From Marinicella sediminis (GTDB taxonomy: Bacteria; Pseudomonadota; Gammaproteobacteria; Xanthomonadales; Marinicellaceae), in contig NZ_MVBD01000005.1 of NCBI RefSeq assembly GCF_002000055.1, positions 62,001 to 126,000 on the forward strand: a stretch of 64,000 nt of DNA. The letters are read 5' to 3'. The translations under genes were made by a program, and so were the position numbers. This document shows positions 37,701 through 47,591 of this stretch, piece by piece; position 1 is the stretch's first letter; each line of letters starts with the position of its first letter. A model generated the notes under the pieces. It was not told the origin of the DNA. It worked only from the letters and a program-made list of their open reading frames with translations, and searched no databases.

Positions 37701-38306
37701 ATGGGCGTATTAGTCGGTAAAAAAGCACCTAATCTGAAAGGTGCTGCCGTATTGGGCAATGGTGAAATTGTTGAAGATTACAACTTCAAAAAAGCCACTG
37801 AAGGCAAAATCAAAGTGGTTTTCTTTTACCCACTTGATTTCACTTTCGTGTGTCCTTCTGAGTTGATTGCATTTGATCACAGGATGGACGAGTTTGAGAA
37901 ACGTGGTGTAGAAGTGGTGGCGGTTTCCATTGATTCTCAATTCACCCACAATGCCTGGCGTAATACCCCGGTGGAAAAAGGCGGTATTGGCCCTGTCAGA
38001 TACACCATGTTCGCAGACGTGACTCACAACGCCTGTAAAAAATATGACGTTGAAACTCCTGACGGTGCCGTGGCTTTTCGTGGTTCATTTTTGATTGACC
38101 AGAACAACGTGGTTCGCCATCAGGTGGTTAATGACCTGCCACTGGGACGTAACGTTGATGAAATGCTGCGTATGGTAGATGCATTGACTTTCCATGAAGA
38201 ACACGGAGAGGTGTGTCCTGCTGGTTGGAAAGATGGCGACAAAGGTATGAACGCCACTCCAGACGGAGTTGCAGAATACTTGTCCTCAGAATCAGACAAA
38301 CTGTAA
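37701..38306 (+). CDS. Typical 2-Cys peroxiredoxin (AhpC/Prx1 class)
   Basis: 201 residues. The peroxidatic cysteine is C51 in DFTFVCPSE and the resolving cysteine C172 in EVCPAGW. GGIGP and a C-terminal YL motif are present, the features linked to overoxidation-sensitive enzymes. It reduces hydrogen peroxide and organic hydroperoxides in the cytoplasm. GGAG lies 8 nt before ATG 37701. No ahpF lies nearby; a thioredoxin reductase gene 2.3 kb away suggests thioredoxin as electron donor, which is inference. Single gene ended by a strong terminator. Confidence 0.94.
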   Translation: MGVLVGKKAPNLKGAAVLGNGEIVEDYNFKKATEGKIKVVFFYPLDFTFVCPSELIAFDHRMDEFEKRGVEVVAVSIDSQFTHNAWRNTPVEKGGIGPVRYTMFADVTHNACKKYDVETPDGAVAFRGSFLIDQNNVVRHQVVNDLPLGRNVDEMLRMVDALTFHEEHGEVCPAGWKDGDKGMNATPDGVAEYLSSESDKL

Positions 38307-38359
38307 TCAACGGTTTTACTTACCTACATGAGGCAGGGCTTTGACCGGCCTGCCTGCTC

Positions 38360-38399
38360 AACGATCCGATGGTGTATACTGTCGGATCGTTTTTTTTTT
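38360..38399 (+). terminator. Terminator of the peroxiredoxin gene
   Basis: Ten-bp stem AACGATCCGA (38360-38369) / TCGGATCGTT (38382-38391) with a 12-nt loop and then T residues through 38399. A smaller hairpin AGGCAGG / CCTGCCT (38331-38355) lies just before it. The terminator ends 6 nt before the next start codon. Confidence 0.88.
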
Positions 38400-38405
38400 A
38401 AGAAC

Positions 38406-38933
38406 ATGATCGATTGGAATTACATACAGCAGCGCCATGCCGCCTGCCTGACCGAAACCACTCAACTGATTGCCTTGCCGCAATGGGTCGTCCAACCTCA
38501 GGAGGTGATTCCTACCCGGCACAAAACCAAATACGGTATGGCAGATGTACATGGTCGGGTACACATCAATCAGGCTTTTGTGGGCTCTTCAGCTGAACAG
38601 CTTCTTGAAGCTACCATCAGGCATGAATTGGCCCATCTGTGTGTGGGACTTGAGCAGGGCCACAATGCCAGATTCCGGCACATGGCACAGCTGTTCAAAG
38701 CTGGATTCCATCAAGTGAGTCGGCGAGAAAAAATTGAGTTGCATCAATTGATTGGGTATAAATATGCCTTGTATGCCTGTTTAGTGAATCAACAGCGGGT
38801 GTGCTTAAAGAAAGTGCACCGCAAACACCGGAAATACACCCATTATAAACCCACCTTATTTCGTTACCTGAGTTTTCAGGGAGTGAAAATCAGTCACTTT
38901 GAGTACAGCGCGCTGGATCAGAAAAATGCGTGA
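38406..38933 (+). CDS. SprT-like zinc metalloprotein
   Basis: 175 residues from ATG 38406; the open frame extends upstream through the terminator but that part is not protein-like. The core is RHELAHLCV with HExxH at residues 73-77, followed by a further H (GHNARFRHMAQLF), the SprT-family zinc site. The C-terminal third contains two Cys (YACLVNQQRVC) where SprT proteins carry a zinc ribbon, but the second pair of ligands is missing. Basic C terminus. The SprT family includes DNA-protein crosslink proteases in eukaryotes; the bacterial role is not known. Confidence 0.8.
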   Translation: MIDWNYIQQRHAACLTETTQLIALPQWVVQPQEVIPTRHKTKYGMADVHGRVHINQAFVGSSAEQLLEATIRHELAHLCVGLEQGHNARFRHMAQLFKAGFHQVSRREKIELHQLIGYKYALYACLVNQQRVCLKKVHRKHRKYTHYKPTLFRYLSFQGVKISHFEYSALDQKNA

Positions 38934-39022
38934 TGAAATGCGTCATGAAACAGCTAAGTACAGAGATTGATTCAGCACAGTTCAGTGGTTTATAGTGTAG
39001 GGATTCAATCACCGGAATCTGT

Positions 39023-39943
39023 ATGAATATTGTTTTATTTCTCATCGCGCTGTTACTGTTGTCTGCCTGTCAACCTGGGCCCGGTAAGCCTGATTTTGAC
39101 AACAAGCCTGCCTCATCGCTCACCCCTGCAGATGTCATGGCTGCAGCAACTGCCGATGATTGGCGCTCCCTGGATCCGGAAAATATGGTGGTACTGACGT
39201 TGGATTCTGGTCAGGTTATCATTGAACTGTTTCCTGAAATGGCCCCGGGTCATGTGATCAATACCAGACACCTGATCAGGGCAGGGGTTTTTGATGACAC
39301 TCAGTTTTACCGGGTACTGGATGGTTTTGTTGCCCAGGGTGGTTTGTTGTATGAGTCAGAGGATGAAGTGCCTGAACTTCAACAGGGAAGTTACCAGATT
39401 GAAGCTGAATTGACCCGCCGGCAGCCTTTGCCGGACAGGTATTTGGCTTTTGACCAGTCAGATGGCTACGCCAGTGAAACTGGCTTTCTTGACAGTGCCG
39501 CGATTGGACGAGACCTAAATACAGGTGAAAGCTGGTTGTTACATTGTTATGGAGCACTGGGGATGGGGCGGACTGATGACCTTAACAGTGGTGGTGTGGC
39601 GTTGTATGTGGTTAATGGTCCGGCGCAACGCTATCTGGACCGTAACACCACAGTGTTTGGTCGGGTGGTTGATGGCATGGCTCATATTCAGGGTTTAAAG
39701 CGTACTGCAGATTTATCAGGGTCAGTTGAACTGGAATCGGCGAACACCATTCGAAAGGTGGTGGTGGCTGCGGATCTGCCTGATCACGATAAGCTTGAGA
39801 TACAGGTGCTGGATTCTGCCAGTGAGTCTTTTGCTGAATTATTGAACACCAGAAAAAACCGCACGGGCTCCTGGTTTGTTCACCAACATGATTATATGGA
39901 CGCCTGTGGTGTCCCTGTTCCGGTTCGCATCAAACCTGAGTGA
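39023..39943 (+). CDS. Cyclophilin-type peptidyl-prolyl isomerase, lipoprotein
   Basis: 306 residues. Signal peptide with LLSAC (Cys17), so lipid-anchored in the envelope. The cyclophilin domain covers about residues 55-240 with FYRVLDGFVAQGG, holding the catalytic Arg and Gln, and a later YGALGMGR and TTVFGRVVDGM. It is longer than PpiA (190 residues), with about 60 extra C-terminal residues that include a single Cys. It would assist folding of exported proteins. The aat gene is convergent and ends 2 nt away, with no hairpin between. Confidence 0.88.
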   Translation: MNIVLFLIALLLLSACQPGPGKPDFDNKPASSLTPADVMAAATADDWRSLDPENMVVLTLDSGQVIIELFPEMAPGHVINTRHLIRAGVFDDTQFYRVLDGFVAQGGLLYESEDEVPELQQGSYQIEAELTRRQPLPDRYLAFDQSDGYASETGFLDSAAIGRDLNTGESWLLHCYGALGMGRTDDLNSGGVALYVVNGPAQRYLDRNTTVFGRVVDGMAHIQGLKRTADLSGSVELESANTIRKVVVAADLPDHDKLEIQVLDSASESFAELLNTRKNRTGSWFVHQHDYMDACGVPVPVRIKPE

Positions 39944-39944
39944 A

Positions 39945-40586
39945 TCATTTCAGGAATGTCATGAACTCAGTTCGACTGATGAGTCTGGCGCCCATGGATT
40001 CCAGGTGTGGATTGTGTAGTTGACAGTCTAATAACTCAATGCCAGCTGCCAGTAGGTGCTGGCAAAGACCATGCATGGCCAGTTTAGAACCGTCAGATTG
40101 CAGTGAAAACATCGATTCACCGCACCAGACCCTTGGTGTTTTAACACCATAGATACCACCTGCCAGTTGACCATCAACTTCAACCTCCAGACAAAAAGCA
40201 TGACCGGCAGCAAACATGTCCTGATACGCCTTGATCATTTCCGGATGAATCCAGGTGCCTTGATCTTTTCTGGGAATCCGTGCACAACATTCGATAACCC
40301 GGTCGAAATGGCGGTTAAGGTGGTAAACCGGTTGCAGGCGGTTCAGGGTTTTTTTGAAGCTGCGGTTGATGCGTAACTCAGCTGGTGGTAACACCATTCG
40401 CTCAGAAGGACTCCACCAAAGTATGGGTTCTCCGACCGAATACCAGGGAAAAATACCATGAGCATAAGCGTTTTTCAGTCGCTCAACGGACAGGTCTCCA
40501 CCAAAGCAAAGTAAGCCATCCGGGTCTTGCAAGGCTTGTTTGGCGTCCGGAAATTCTGTGCACCCATCGACACAAGGCAGGATCAT
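39945..40586 (-). CDS. aat: Leucyl/phenylalanyl-tRNA--protein transferase Aat
   Basis: 213 residues. Signature stretches: GLLCFGGDLSVERLKNAYAHGIFPWYS, ILWWSPSERMVL, and later GGIYGV and ESMFS with FFDCQL-like LLDCQLHNPHLESMGA. It adds Leu or Phe to proteins with N-terminal Arg or Lys, marking them for ClpAP. It lies downstream of trxB on the same strand, as in Escherichia coli, where cydDC lies between them; here cydDC is absent. A perfect GC hairpin lies in the 66-nt gap. Confidence 0.95.
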   Translation of the reverse strand: MILPCVDGCTEFPDAKQALQDPDGLLCFGGDLSVERLKNAYAHGIFPWYSVGEPILWWSPSERMVLPPAELRINRSFKKTLNRLQPVYHLNRHFDRVIECCARIPRKDQGTWIHPEMIKAYQDMFAAGHAFCLEVEVDGQLAGGIYGVKTPRVWCGESMFSLQSDGSKLAMHGLCQHLLAAGIELLDCQLHNPHLESMGARLISRTEFMTFLK

Positions 40587-40606
40587 GAGAACAACAGCTG
40601 AAAGCA

Positions 40607-40628
40607 GCGCCTGCCAGGTGGCAGGCGC
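40607..40628 (-). other. GC-rich hairpin between trxB and aat
   Basis: Perfect 9-bp stem GCGCCTGCC (40607-40615), loop AGGT, GGCAGGCGC (40620-40628). There is no T tract on the minus strand side, so it may be a weak or Rho-assisted terminator, or a processing site in a trxB-aat transcript. Confidence 0.5.
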
Positions 40629-40652
40629 CTGAACAGAATGTCAGGGGAGGGC

Positions 40653-41606
<954 letters not shown>

Positions 41607-41882
41607 TTATTCTCAATTTTAAAATGCTGAAATCTTATACCGAAGCCAGATGATTGTAAATTAGATTAAATCATTCATCATAATTGGTTTTATCGATGAA
41701 TGTGGGGTGGCCCTCAGACCGCAACAACATTGGATAAATCGTTTGTTGTCTCCGCTTTGATTGAGCTAAAATGTGCGACCATATGAGCCAGTGCCCCGGA
41801 GATGGTTTGGGTGCTGATTTTGTTTGGTTTTTCATGCCGAAAACCAGGCATCTTTTAAGACCTTTTGTGGGGACGCAGAACG

Positions 41883-42941
41883 ATGAAAATAGGTATACCA
41901 AAAGAAACCAAAACACTCGAAGGCCGGGTGGCTTTGGTACCAGCAGCGGCCGCTGATCTGGTGCGGGCTGACAACGATGTTTATATTCAGTCAGGTGCGG
42001 GTTTAATGAGTGGCTTCTCAGATGAAGACTACATTCGCGCTGGGGTGAACATCGAGCCGGATGCAGAAAGCCTGTATGGGGTTTCTGAAATGATTGTAAA
42101 GGTCAAAGAGCCAATTGCCGGAGACCTTAAATACCTCAGGGAAGATCATTTACTGTTTTGTTATTTGCATCTTGCAGCTGAACCTGCTTTGACTCAGTCG
42201 TTGCTGGATATAGGCCTGACTGGCGTGGCATTTGAAACCGTAGAAGAGGCTGATGGCTCATTGCCTTTGCTGGCTCCCATGAGTATCATTGCGGGCAAAA
42301 TTGCCACTCAGGTAGGCACCCATACTTTACACCATCCGCTGGGTGGTAAGGGCCTCTTGCTGGGCGGTCTGCCCTCAACTGAGCGCGGCAAAGTGGTCGT
42401 TCTTGGTGGCGGTGCAGCTGGTGGTAACTCAGCAGCCCTGGCTGCTGCCAGTGGTGCCAACGTGGTGGTTTTTGATAAACGTCAGGACCGTTTGGCACAA
42501 ATGATGGCCATGGGTTCCAATGTCACCGCCTTATACCCTTATCAGGAGTTGGTTGCTGAAGAAATTTCCAATGCCGATCTGGTGATTGGTGCGGTTCTGG
42601 TAACCGGTGCCAAGGCCCCGCATGTCATTTCAGAAGAAATGGTTAAGGGAATGGAGCCAGGATCAGTGATTGCAGACATTTCAGTGGATCAGGGCGGTTG
42701 TATTGCAACCACAAGACCCACCACCTGGGCTGATCCGACTTTTGTTGAACACGGCGTGGTGCACTTTTCGGTCACCAATATGCCAGGTGCGGTGCCCCGA
42801 ACTTCGACCCACGCCATTTCAGCGGCAATCCTGCCTTATGTTCAACGCCTGGCACAGGCTGATTGGGCATCTGTGCCTTCACTGCATAAAGGCATCAATG
42901 TTCAGGGTGGTCAGATAGTTCATTCAGCCTTGTTGGATTGA
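41883..42941 (+). CDS. ald: Alanine dehydrogenase
   Basis: 352 residues from ATG 41883 (MKIGIPKETKTLEGRVAL, the family N terminus); an in-frame ATG 18 nt upstream is less likely. The substrate domain has GAGLMSGFSDEDY and LFCYLHLAAEP with the catalytic His; the NAD domain has VVLGGGAAGGNSA and ISVDQGGC. The length is near the lower limit for the family (360-375). It catalyses reversible oxidative deamination of L-alanine to pyruvate and ammonia. It occupies the position held by lrp in Escherichia coli between trxB and ftsK. A 15-bp palindrome follows. Confidence 0.94.
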   Translation: MKIGIPKETKTLEGRVALVPAAAADLVRADNDVYIQSGAGLMSGFSDEDYIRAGVNIEPDAESLYGVSEMIVKVKEPIAGDLKYLREDHLLFCYLHLAAEPALTQSLLDIGLTGVAFETVEEADGSLPLLAPMSIIAGKIATQVGTHTLHHPLGGKGLLLGGLPSTERGKVVVLGGGAAGGNSAALAAASGANVVVFDKRQDRLAQMMAMGSNVTALYPYQELVAEEISNADLVIGAVLVTGAKAPHVISEEMVKGMEPGSVIADISVDQGGCIATTRPTTWADPTFVEHGVVHFSVTNMPGAVPRTSTHAISAAILPYVQRLAQADWASVPSLHKGINVQGGQIVHSALLD

Positions 42942-42950
42942 TCATTGATT

Positions 42951-42985
42951 AATGAAGCATTAAGGCTTATCCTTAATGCTTCATT
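42951..42985. other. Perfect 15-bp palindrome between ald and ftsK
   Basis: AATGAAGCATTAAGG (42951-42965), loop CTTAT, CCTTAATGCTTCATT (42971-42985). It is a perfect inverted repeat but there is no T run after it (GCTGG follows). It may end ald transcription weakly, stabilise an mRNA end, or bind a protein; it lies 25 nt before the ftsK start. Confidence 0.6.
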
Positions 42986-43009
42986 GCTGGAATTACTAGA
43001 GGGCGTTAT

Positions 43010-45292
43010 TTGAGTCAAATATCAAAACAAATCCGGAATCGGGTGAAGGAAAGTCTGGTCTTTATTCTGGTTCCTGTTGCGGCCTACTTTCTCCTTTCTC
43101 TGCTTACCTATCATCCCCAGGATCCGGGTTCATTTGCCACCTCTGATGTCCAGAAAATCAATAATCTGGGTGGCGTAACCGGGGCATATCTGGCTGATTT
43201 TCTGCTGCATTTTCTGGGCTATTTTGCCTACTTTATCCCTTTGGGACTGTTGTACATTGCCTGGCGTTTATTTCAGGACAAATCGGAAACCGAGGACAGC
43301 TGGCTTGATACCAGCATCAAAGTCATGGGGTTTGTGGCCACGTTGCTGACTGGCTGTGGCCTGTCACACCTGCATGCTGATACCGGTGGTCTGCCTTTTT
43401 CAGGTGGAGGTATTGTCGGTGATGTGGTAGGTAGTTCTGTGTTGTCAGGGTTTGGTGGCATCGGTGCCACATTGATCCTGTCGGCGACCTTTCTGGCCGG
43501 GGTTACGTTGTTTACCGGACTGTCCTGGATTAAACTGGCTGACCGGACTGGTCAGCTCGCTATTCAACTGGGGCATTGGCTGGGCCAGAAATGGGAACAA
43601 TTTGCTGACTGGCGGGCAGGTAAAAAAGCCAGAACTGAACGAGAGGTGGTGCGCAAGATTGATGCCGAGCATCAGGAAAAACGTGAGCCGATTGTCATCG
43701 AACAGTTCGAACCTAAAGTCAAAGAAAGCAAACGTTCCAGCAGTGAAAAACAAATGAATTTATTTCACTCCTTACCAGCTGGAAAATTGCCACCGCTGTC
43801 TTTGCTGGACTCACCCAAAGAACAGCAGTATGGTTATTCAAATGAAGAACTGGAGGTGTTGTCTAAACAACTCGAACTGAAACTGGCTGATTACAAAGTC
43901 AAAGCCGAAGTGGTTGGGGTTTATCCAGGTCCTGTCATTACCCGTTTTGAGGTGAACCCATCAGCTGGTATCAAAGCCAGCAAAATAATGGGTTTGGCCA
44001 AAGATCTGGCACGCGGCTTATCGATCACCAGTGTACGGATCGTTGATGTGATTCCAGGCAAACCGTATATCGGCATCGAAATTCCCAATGCCAGCCGCGA
44101 AATTGTTTTTCTCAGTGAAATCCTTCGTTCAGTGAAGTTTGATCAGTCACGTTCGCCCCTGACTTTGGCACTGGGCAAAAGCATTGGTGGCAATCCGGTG
44201 ATCGCTGACATTGCCAAAATGCCTCATTTGCTGGTGGCAGGTACGACTGGTTCAGGTAAGTCTGTGGCGGTCAACTCGATGATCATTTCATTGTTGTACA
44301 AAGCCAGTCCTGAAGAAGTCAAGATGATCATGGTGGATCCGAAGATGCTGGAGTTGTCTATTTATGAGGGCATTCCGCACTTGTTGGCACCAGTGGTAAC
44401 AGATATGAAAGAGGCGGCCAATGCACTGCGTTGGTGTGTGGCTGAAATGGAACGACGTTATAAGTTAATGGCTGCCTTGGGTGTCAGAAACCTGGCTGGT
44501 TACAACAAAAAAGTCAAAGCCGCCAACGAGGCTGGTGAACCGGTGATGGACCCTTTCTGGGATGAGGCCACAGCGCCTCCAGGAGCTGCTCAGGAAGCCC
44601 TGAAACCGTTCCCATACATTGTGGTCATCATTGATGAATTTGCAGACATGATGATGATTGTCGGCAAAAAGGTAGAAGAACTGATCGCCCGGCTGGCACA
44701 GAAAGCCCGGGCTGCCGGAGTTCACCTTGTCTTGGCCACGCAAAGACCTTCGGTGGATGTCATTACCGGCCTGATCAAAGCCAATATTCCCACCCGCATG
44801 GCCTTCCAGGTTTCATCGCGGATTGATTCCAGAACCATCCTCGATCAGGGTGGGGCAGAACAACTGTTGGGCCATGGTGACATGCTGTATTTGCCACCTG
44901 GCAGGGCACAACCAGATCGAGTACATGGCGCATTCGTAGATGATCATGAAGTACATTCGGTGGTTAATTACCTGACCAATCATTATGAAGCTGAGTACCA
45001 GGAAGGTATTCTGGATAATGTACAACTGACAGATGATGGACAAATGCTCAGTGAAACCGGGTTGCCTGAAAAAGCAGAATCAGATGTCGACGAACTGTAT
45101 GATAAAGCGGTATTCGTGGTGACCGAAAGCCGCAAGGCTTCAATTTCCTACGTGCAACGCCGTCTGCGGGTGGGATATAACCGGGCGGCCACGATTGTTG
45201 AACAATTGCAAGACAACGGCGTGGTCTCAGCGCCTGCGCACAATGGCGCCAGGGAGGTGCTCGCACCACCGCCACCATCGGTGGGAGAATAA
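43010..45292 (+). CDS. ftsK: DNA translocase FtsK
   Basis: 760 residues. Four N-terminal membrane helices (about 14-34, 63-85, 101-120, 150-175) anchor it at the division septum; a short charged linker (about 190-255) takes the place of the very long one in Escherichia coli; the motor follows, with Walker A GTTGSGKS at residues 411-418, [10 protein letters not shown] as Walker B and the sensor [12 protein letters not shown]. The C-terminal gamma domain (about 690-750) has [16 protein letters not shown], which reads KOPS sites and activates XerCD. The start is TTG 43010 with AGAGGG just upstream. FtsK resolves chromosome dimers at division. Confidence 0.96.
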   Translation: MSQISKQIRNRVKESLVFILVPVAAYFLLSLLTYHPQDPGSFATSDVQKINNLGGVTGAYLADFLLHFLGYFAYFIPLGLLYIAWRLFQDKSETEDSWLDTSIKVMGFVATLLTGCGLSHLHADTGGLPFSGGGIVGDVVGSSVLSGFGGIGATLILSATFLAGVTLFTGLSWIKLADRTGQLAIQLGHWLGQKWEQFADWRAGKKARTEREVVRKIDAEHQEKREPIVIEQFEPKVKESKRSSSEKQMNLFHSLPAGKLPPLSLLDSPKEQQYGYSNEELEVLSKQLELKLADYKVKAEVVGVYPGPVITRFEVNPSAGIKASKIMGLAKDLARGLSITSVRIVDVIPGKPYIGIEIPNASREIVFLSEILRSVKFDQSRSPLTLALGKSIGGNPVIADIAKMPHLLVAGTTGSGKSVAVNSMIISLLYKASPEEVKMIMVDPKMLELSIYEGIPHLLAPVVTDMKEAANALRWCVAEMERRYKLMAALGVRNLAGYNKKVKAANEAGEPVMDPFWDEATAPPGAAQEALKPFPYIVVIIDEFADMMMIVGKKVEELIARLAQKARAAGVHLVLATQRPSVDVITGLIKANIPTRMAFQVSSRIDSRTILDQGGAEQLLGHGDMLYLPPGRAQPDRVHGAFVDDHEVHSVVNYLTNHYEAEYQEGILDNVQLTDDGQMLSETGLPEKAESDVDELYDKAVFVVTESRKASISYVQRRLRVGYNRAATIVEQLQDNGVVSAPAHNGAREVLAPPPPSVGE

Positions 45293-45294
45293 TT

Positions 45295-45819
45295 ATGAAG
45301 CGAATATTGATAAGCCTTACTTTACTGATTTTCAACAACCAGCTATTGGCTCAAAACCCTTCGTTTAATACCGGTCCGGTGTTTGATGATTTTGGTGCTC
45401 ATGCACCTGTTCAACAAACGGCTCCGCTCAGCAAAGACAGCCGCTTCAAAATCGCATTTGATGTGGCCAAGAAAGCCCCTGAGAGTCAGCGCAACCGATC
45501 TATGGAAAGCGCAGCCAGATTCATCAACATGCAGGTGGCTGCTGGCGTTGATGTCAAAAACATTGAATTGGCCGTGGTTGTGCATGGTCAGGCAGTGCAA
45601 GACCTGGTTAAACCCGGTGAGGGACAGTCACCGACGTTACAGTCGACAATGATACAGCAATTGGTCAGACATGGCGTTCGATTCTACGTTTGTGGTCAAA
45701 GCGCTGCCTATTATCAGGTCCGGTCCACTGACCTTCTGCGAGGCATCAACATGTCCTTATCGGCCATGACAGCCCATGCTTTATTGCAGCAAGAAGGTTA
45801 CTCGCTGAATCCATTTTGA
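45295..45819 (+). CDS. DsrE-family exported protein
   Basis: 174 residues starting 2 nt after ftsK. A signal peptide (cleavage near LLAQ, about residue 20) directs it to the periplasm. The DsrE/DsrF-like fold is seen in the strand FKIAFDVAKKAP, the NIELAVVVHGQAVQDLV segment and the conserved FYVCGQSA loop, whose Cys is the family active-site residue in sulfur relay proteins. Exported family members are of unknown function. Though adjacent to ftsK, it takes the place where lolA normally sits; it marks the left edge of the inserted block. Confidence 0.75.
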   Translation: MKRILISLTLLIFNNQLLAQNPSFNTGPVFDDFGAHAPVQQTAPLSKDSRFKIAFDVAKKAPESQRNRSMESAARFINMQVAAGVDVKNIELAVVVHGQAVQDLVKPGEGQSPTLQSTMIQQLVRHGVRFYVCGQSAAYYQVRSTDLLRGINMSLSAMTAHALLQQEGYSLNPF

Positions 45820-45840
45820 GTTGAGTTGCCGGGGTACGAA

Positions 45841-45878
45841 TTGTCTGTGATACCATGTATAATCATGGTTTTAGACAA
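45841..45878 (+). promoter_or_regulatory. Nested dyad centred on a TATAAT before the DUF6916 gene
   Basis: CCATG (45853-45857), TATAAT (45858-45863), CATGG (45864-45868): the -10 hexamer lies exactly in the loop of an inverted repeat. Outer arms TTGTCT (45841-45846) and AGACAA (45873-45878) are also inverted repeats. There is no -35 at 17 nt. The gene starts 14 nt after the outer right arm. This suggests repressor control of the small gene, unproven. Confidence 0.45.
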
Positions 45879-45891
45879 CTGATTCAGATCA

Positions 45892-46185
45892 ATGAGTATT
45901 CCCAAATTACCGCAATTTGAAACCCATCAAAAAGAAGCCTTTTCAATCCATTTTAATGACGCAGAACCTGGTCAGTGTCTGGTAAAAGAAATCACCATAG
46001 CCAATGCACCGGTCAATGCTCAGGGTGAGCAACAGTTTTCAGTGGTGTTTTCATCAGCAGATCCTAAGGTGTATGAACAAGGCGTGTATCCGGTCAGTCA
46101 TCCCGAACTGGGTGACTTCGATTTGTTTCTGGTGCCAATATACGGAGATGACTCTGAAGTACACTATGAGGCAGTTTTCACCTGA
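45892..46185 (+). CDS. Small DUF6916-like protein
   Basis: 97 residues, acidic, no signal peptide. The C-terminal half reads GVYPVSHPELGDFDLFLVPI followed by YEAVF, the pattern of DUF6916 proteins that accompany tail-collar protein clusters. It shares this pattern with the Tat-exported protein encoded at 46699-47052 (both have QQF-V/I-x-x-F and a short (Q/E)AV(Y/F) end). Preceded by its own promoter-like dyad. Its 3' end overlaps the convergent GNAT gene by 22 nt. The family name is from recognition and moderately sure; function unknown. Confidence 0.65.
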   Translation: MSIPKLPQFETHQKEAFSIHFNDAEPGQCLVKEITIANAPVNAQGEQQFSVVFSSADPKVYEQGVYPVSHPELGDFDLFLVPIYGDDSEVHYEAVFT

Positions 46186-46706
46186 TCCTCAGATTCCGGA
46201 TACCATTCCATGTATTGATAGACTCCTTTGTCTTCGACTTGCTGGAAGCCATGCTTAACATACCAGGCATATGCGGGATTGAAATTCTCCACATGAATAA
46301 CGACTTTCTTTGCTTGCTCACGGGCTTCAGCCAGTAATTCCAAAAGCAGGGCTGTGCCTATGCCACGGTGCTTATAATCAGGGAGTAAAGCCACATCAAT
46401 CAGACAAATAGATACCTCGTCACGATCAATGTAGATACGTCCAATACATTCATCATGTCTCAGAATCAGTAACTTTTCGGCATGTGGATAGTGGGTCAGG
46501 TAATGCTCATGTTGAGCGGTGAACTGCTGATGCAAAAATGCAGTTCTTTGTTCATCATTCCATGGAGCTTGCTGTACTTCTTCCCACCTTGTGGTTCGGT
46601 ACAACTCAGACAAAAAAGCCATGTCATCATCTGACATGGCTTTAAAGTGAATGTCTGAAGGCAGCTTTTTCGGTTTATCACGAAATGCCAGCCAGGCTTC
46701 AGGCAT
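46164..46706 (-). CDS. GNAT family N-acetyltransferase
   Basis: 180 residues. The acetyl-CoA-binding motif A is VALLPDYKHRGIGTALLLELLAEA, with the usual (Q/R)xxGx(G/A) pattern; a following VHVENFNPAYAWYVKHGFQ is the motif B region. GNAT enzymes transfer acetyl to small molecules, antibiotics or protein N termini; the substrate here is unknown. It overlaps the upstream Tat protein gene by 8 nt, and so is the last gene of the five-gene operon. A linked role with the tail-collar proteins is inference from position. Confidence 0.85.
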   Translation of the reverse strand: MPEAWLAFRDKPKKLPSDIHFKAMSDDDMAFLSELYRTTRWEEVQQAPWNDEQRTAFLHQQFTAQHEHYLTHYPHAEKLLILRHDECIGRIYIDRDEVSICLIDVALLPDYKHRGIGTALLLELLAEAREQAKKVVIHVENFNPAYAWYVKHGFQQVEDKGVYQYMEWYPESEDQVKTAS

Positions 46707-47052
46707 GGGTTCTCCAGTTGTATACAGCTTGTAACTGGTTTTGAGACACAGGTGTCATAAAAATCTCATGCCGCTGACCATTGTGATCGGTCAGTTGATA
46801 GATTTTCTCAGCCAGTCGTTCACTGCCATTGTGAACATCAAAAGTCAGGATAAACTGTTGCCGATCCTGATTGGCGGTTGGCATACTGTGACCAGATAAG
46901 GTCATCTTCATACCGTCTGCCGTTTTCATTTGATGTCCGGCTTCAAATTGCTTGACAGGAGGCTGAATACTGGCTGCGTGTGCAGTCGGTCCAGCGACCA
47001 GTGAAAAACCCAGGCCTCCCAGGATTGATTTTGCAAATAATCTTCTGTTCAT
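46699..47052 (-). CDS. Tat-exported DUF6916-like protein
   Basis: 117 residues from ATG 47052 with GAGAGG 6 nt upstream; a TTG at 47058 is also in frame. The N terminus is MNRRLFAKSILGGLGF, a twin-arginine signal (RR at 3-4, a slightly shortened S/T-RRxFLK), ending at THAA. The mature part has QQFILTFDV and MTPVSQNQLQAVYNW, related to the plus-strand protein at 45892-46185. The gene starts 2 nt after the third tail-collar gene. Folded export through Tat suggests a cofactor or prefolded partner. Function unknown. Confidence 0.65.
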   Translation of the reverse strand: MNRRLFAKSILGGLGFSLVAGPTAHAASIQPPVKQFEAGHQMKTADGMKMTLSGHSMPTANQDRQQFILTFDVHNGSERLAEKIYQLTDHNGQRHEIFMTPVSQNQLQAVYNWRTHA

Positions 47053-47054
47053 GA

Positions 47055-47579
47055 TCAACCTCTCGATGGATACAAGCCCTGCAGGGCAATGATGAAATTA
47101 ATGGCCAGGAATGGCTGCATGTTGTTATGCGGCTGGCTGCCACCGGTGTTAGGCAATGTGCCATCATTCAACGTGTTGCTTAAATTATCGGTGCTGTCAT
47201 AAGCTGCTCCACCTGCGCTGCGGGATAACACAGATGTGGCCGCAGGACTGAAAATCGTTCCAGGTGAAGTCGATGACTGTATTGAGTGATTGTGACTGGG
47301 CATTTGTGCTTCAGTCAAAGTGACCTCTTCAACACCGCCCCTTTGACCCAATCGACGCGAAGTCAGGCCGGGTCCACGACCCGGGTGCATGGGTGCACGC
47401 CCTTGCAGGTTGGGTAAAGCAGTTGTGGAACGACCATCACCACCATAAGTCGTGCCGATCAATGAAAACAAGGCGGTGTTTTGTGAAATGGGTAACAATT
47501 GGCCATTACAAAAAGCCCAACTGCGGGGAGCAAAGTTACCAGCGAATATGCGTATTTCTGCGATAAATGGTTCTGACAT
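47055..47579 (-). CDS. Tail-collar (MdpB-like) protein, third paralogue
   Basis: 174 residues. N-terminal tail-collar domain: MSEPFIAEIRIFAGNFAPRS then WAFCNGQLLPISQNTALFSLIGTTYGGDGRSTTALPNL, the signature of the microcystin-dependent / phage tail collar family. A Gly- and His-containing middle (MPSHNHS) and a C-terminal NFIIALQGLYPSRG follow. No signal peptide. It departs from its siblings at one or two consensus positions (S for G after APR, N for D in CNGQ). Function unknown; homologues occur in phage tails and in many non-phage bacterial clusters. Confidence 0.85.
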   Translation of the reverse strand: MSEPFIAEIRIFAGNFAPRSWAFCNGQLLPISQNTALFSLIGTTYGGDGRSTTALPNLQGRAPMHPGRGPGLTSRRLGQRGGVEEVTLTEAQMPSHNHSIQSSTSPGTIFSPAATSVLSRSAGGAAYDSTDNLSNTLNDGTLPNTGGSQPHNNMQPFLAINFIIALQGLYPSRG

Positions 47580-47591
47580 GGTGAGCTCCTG

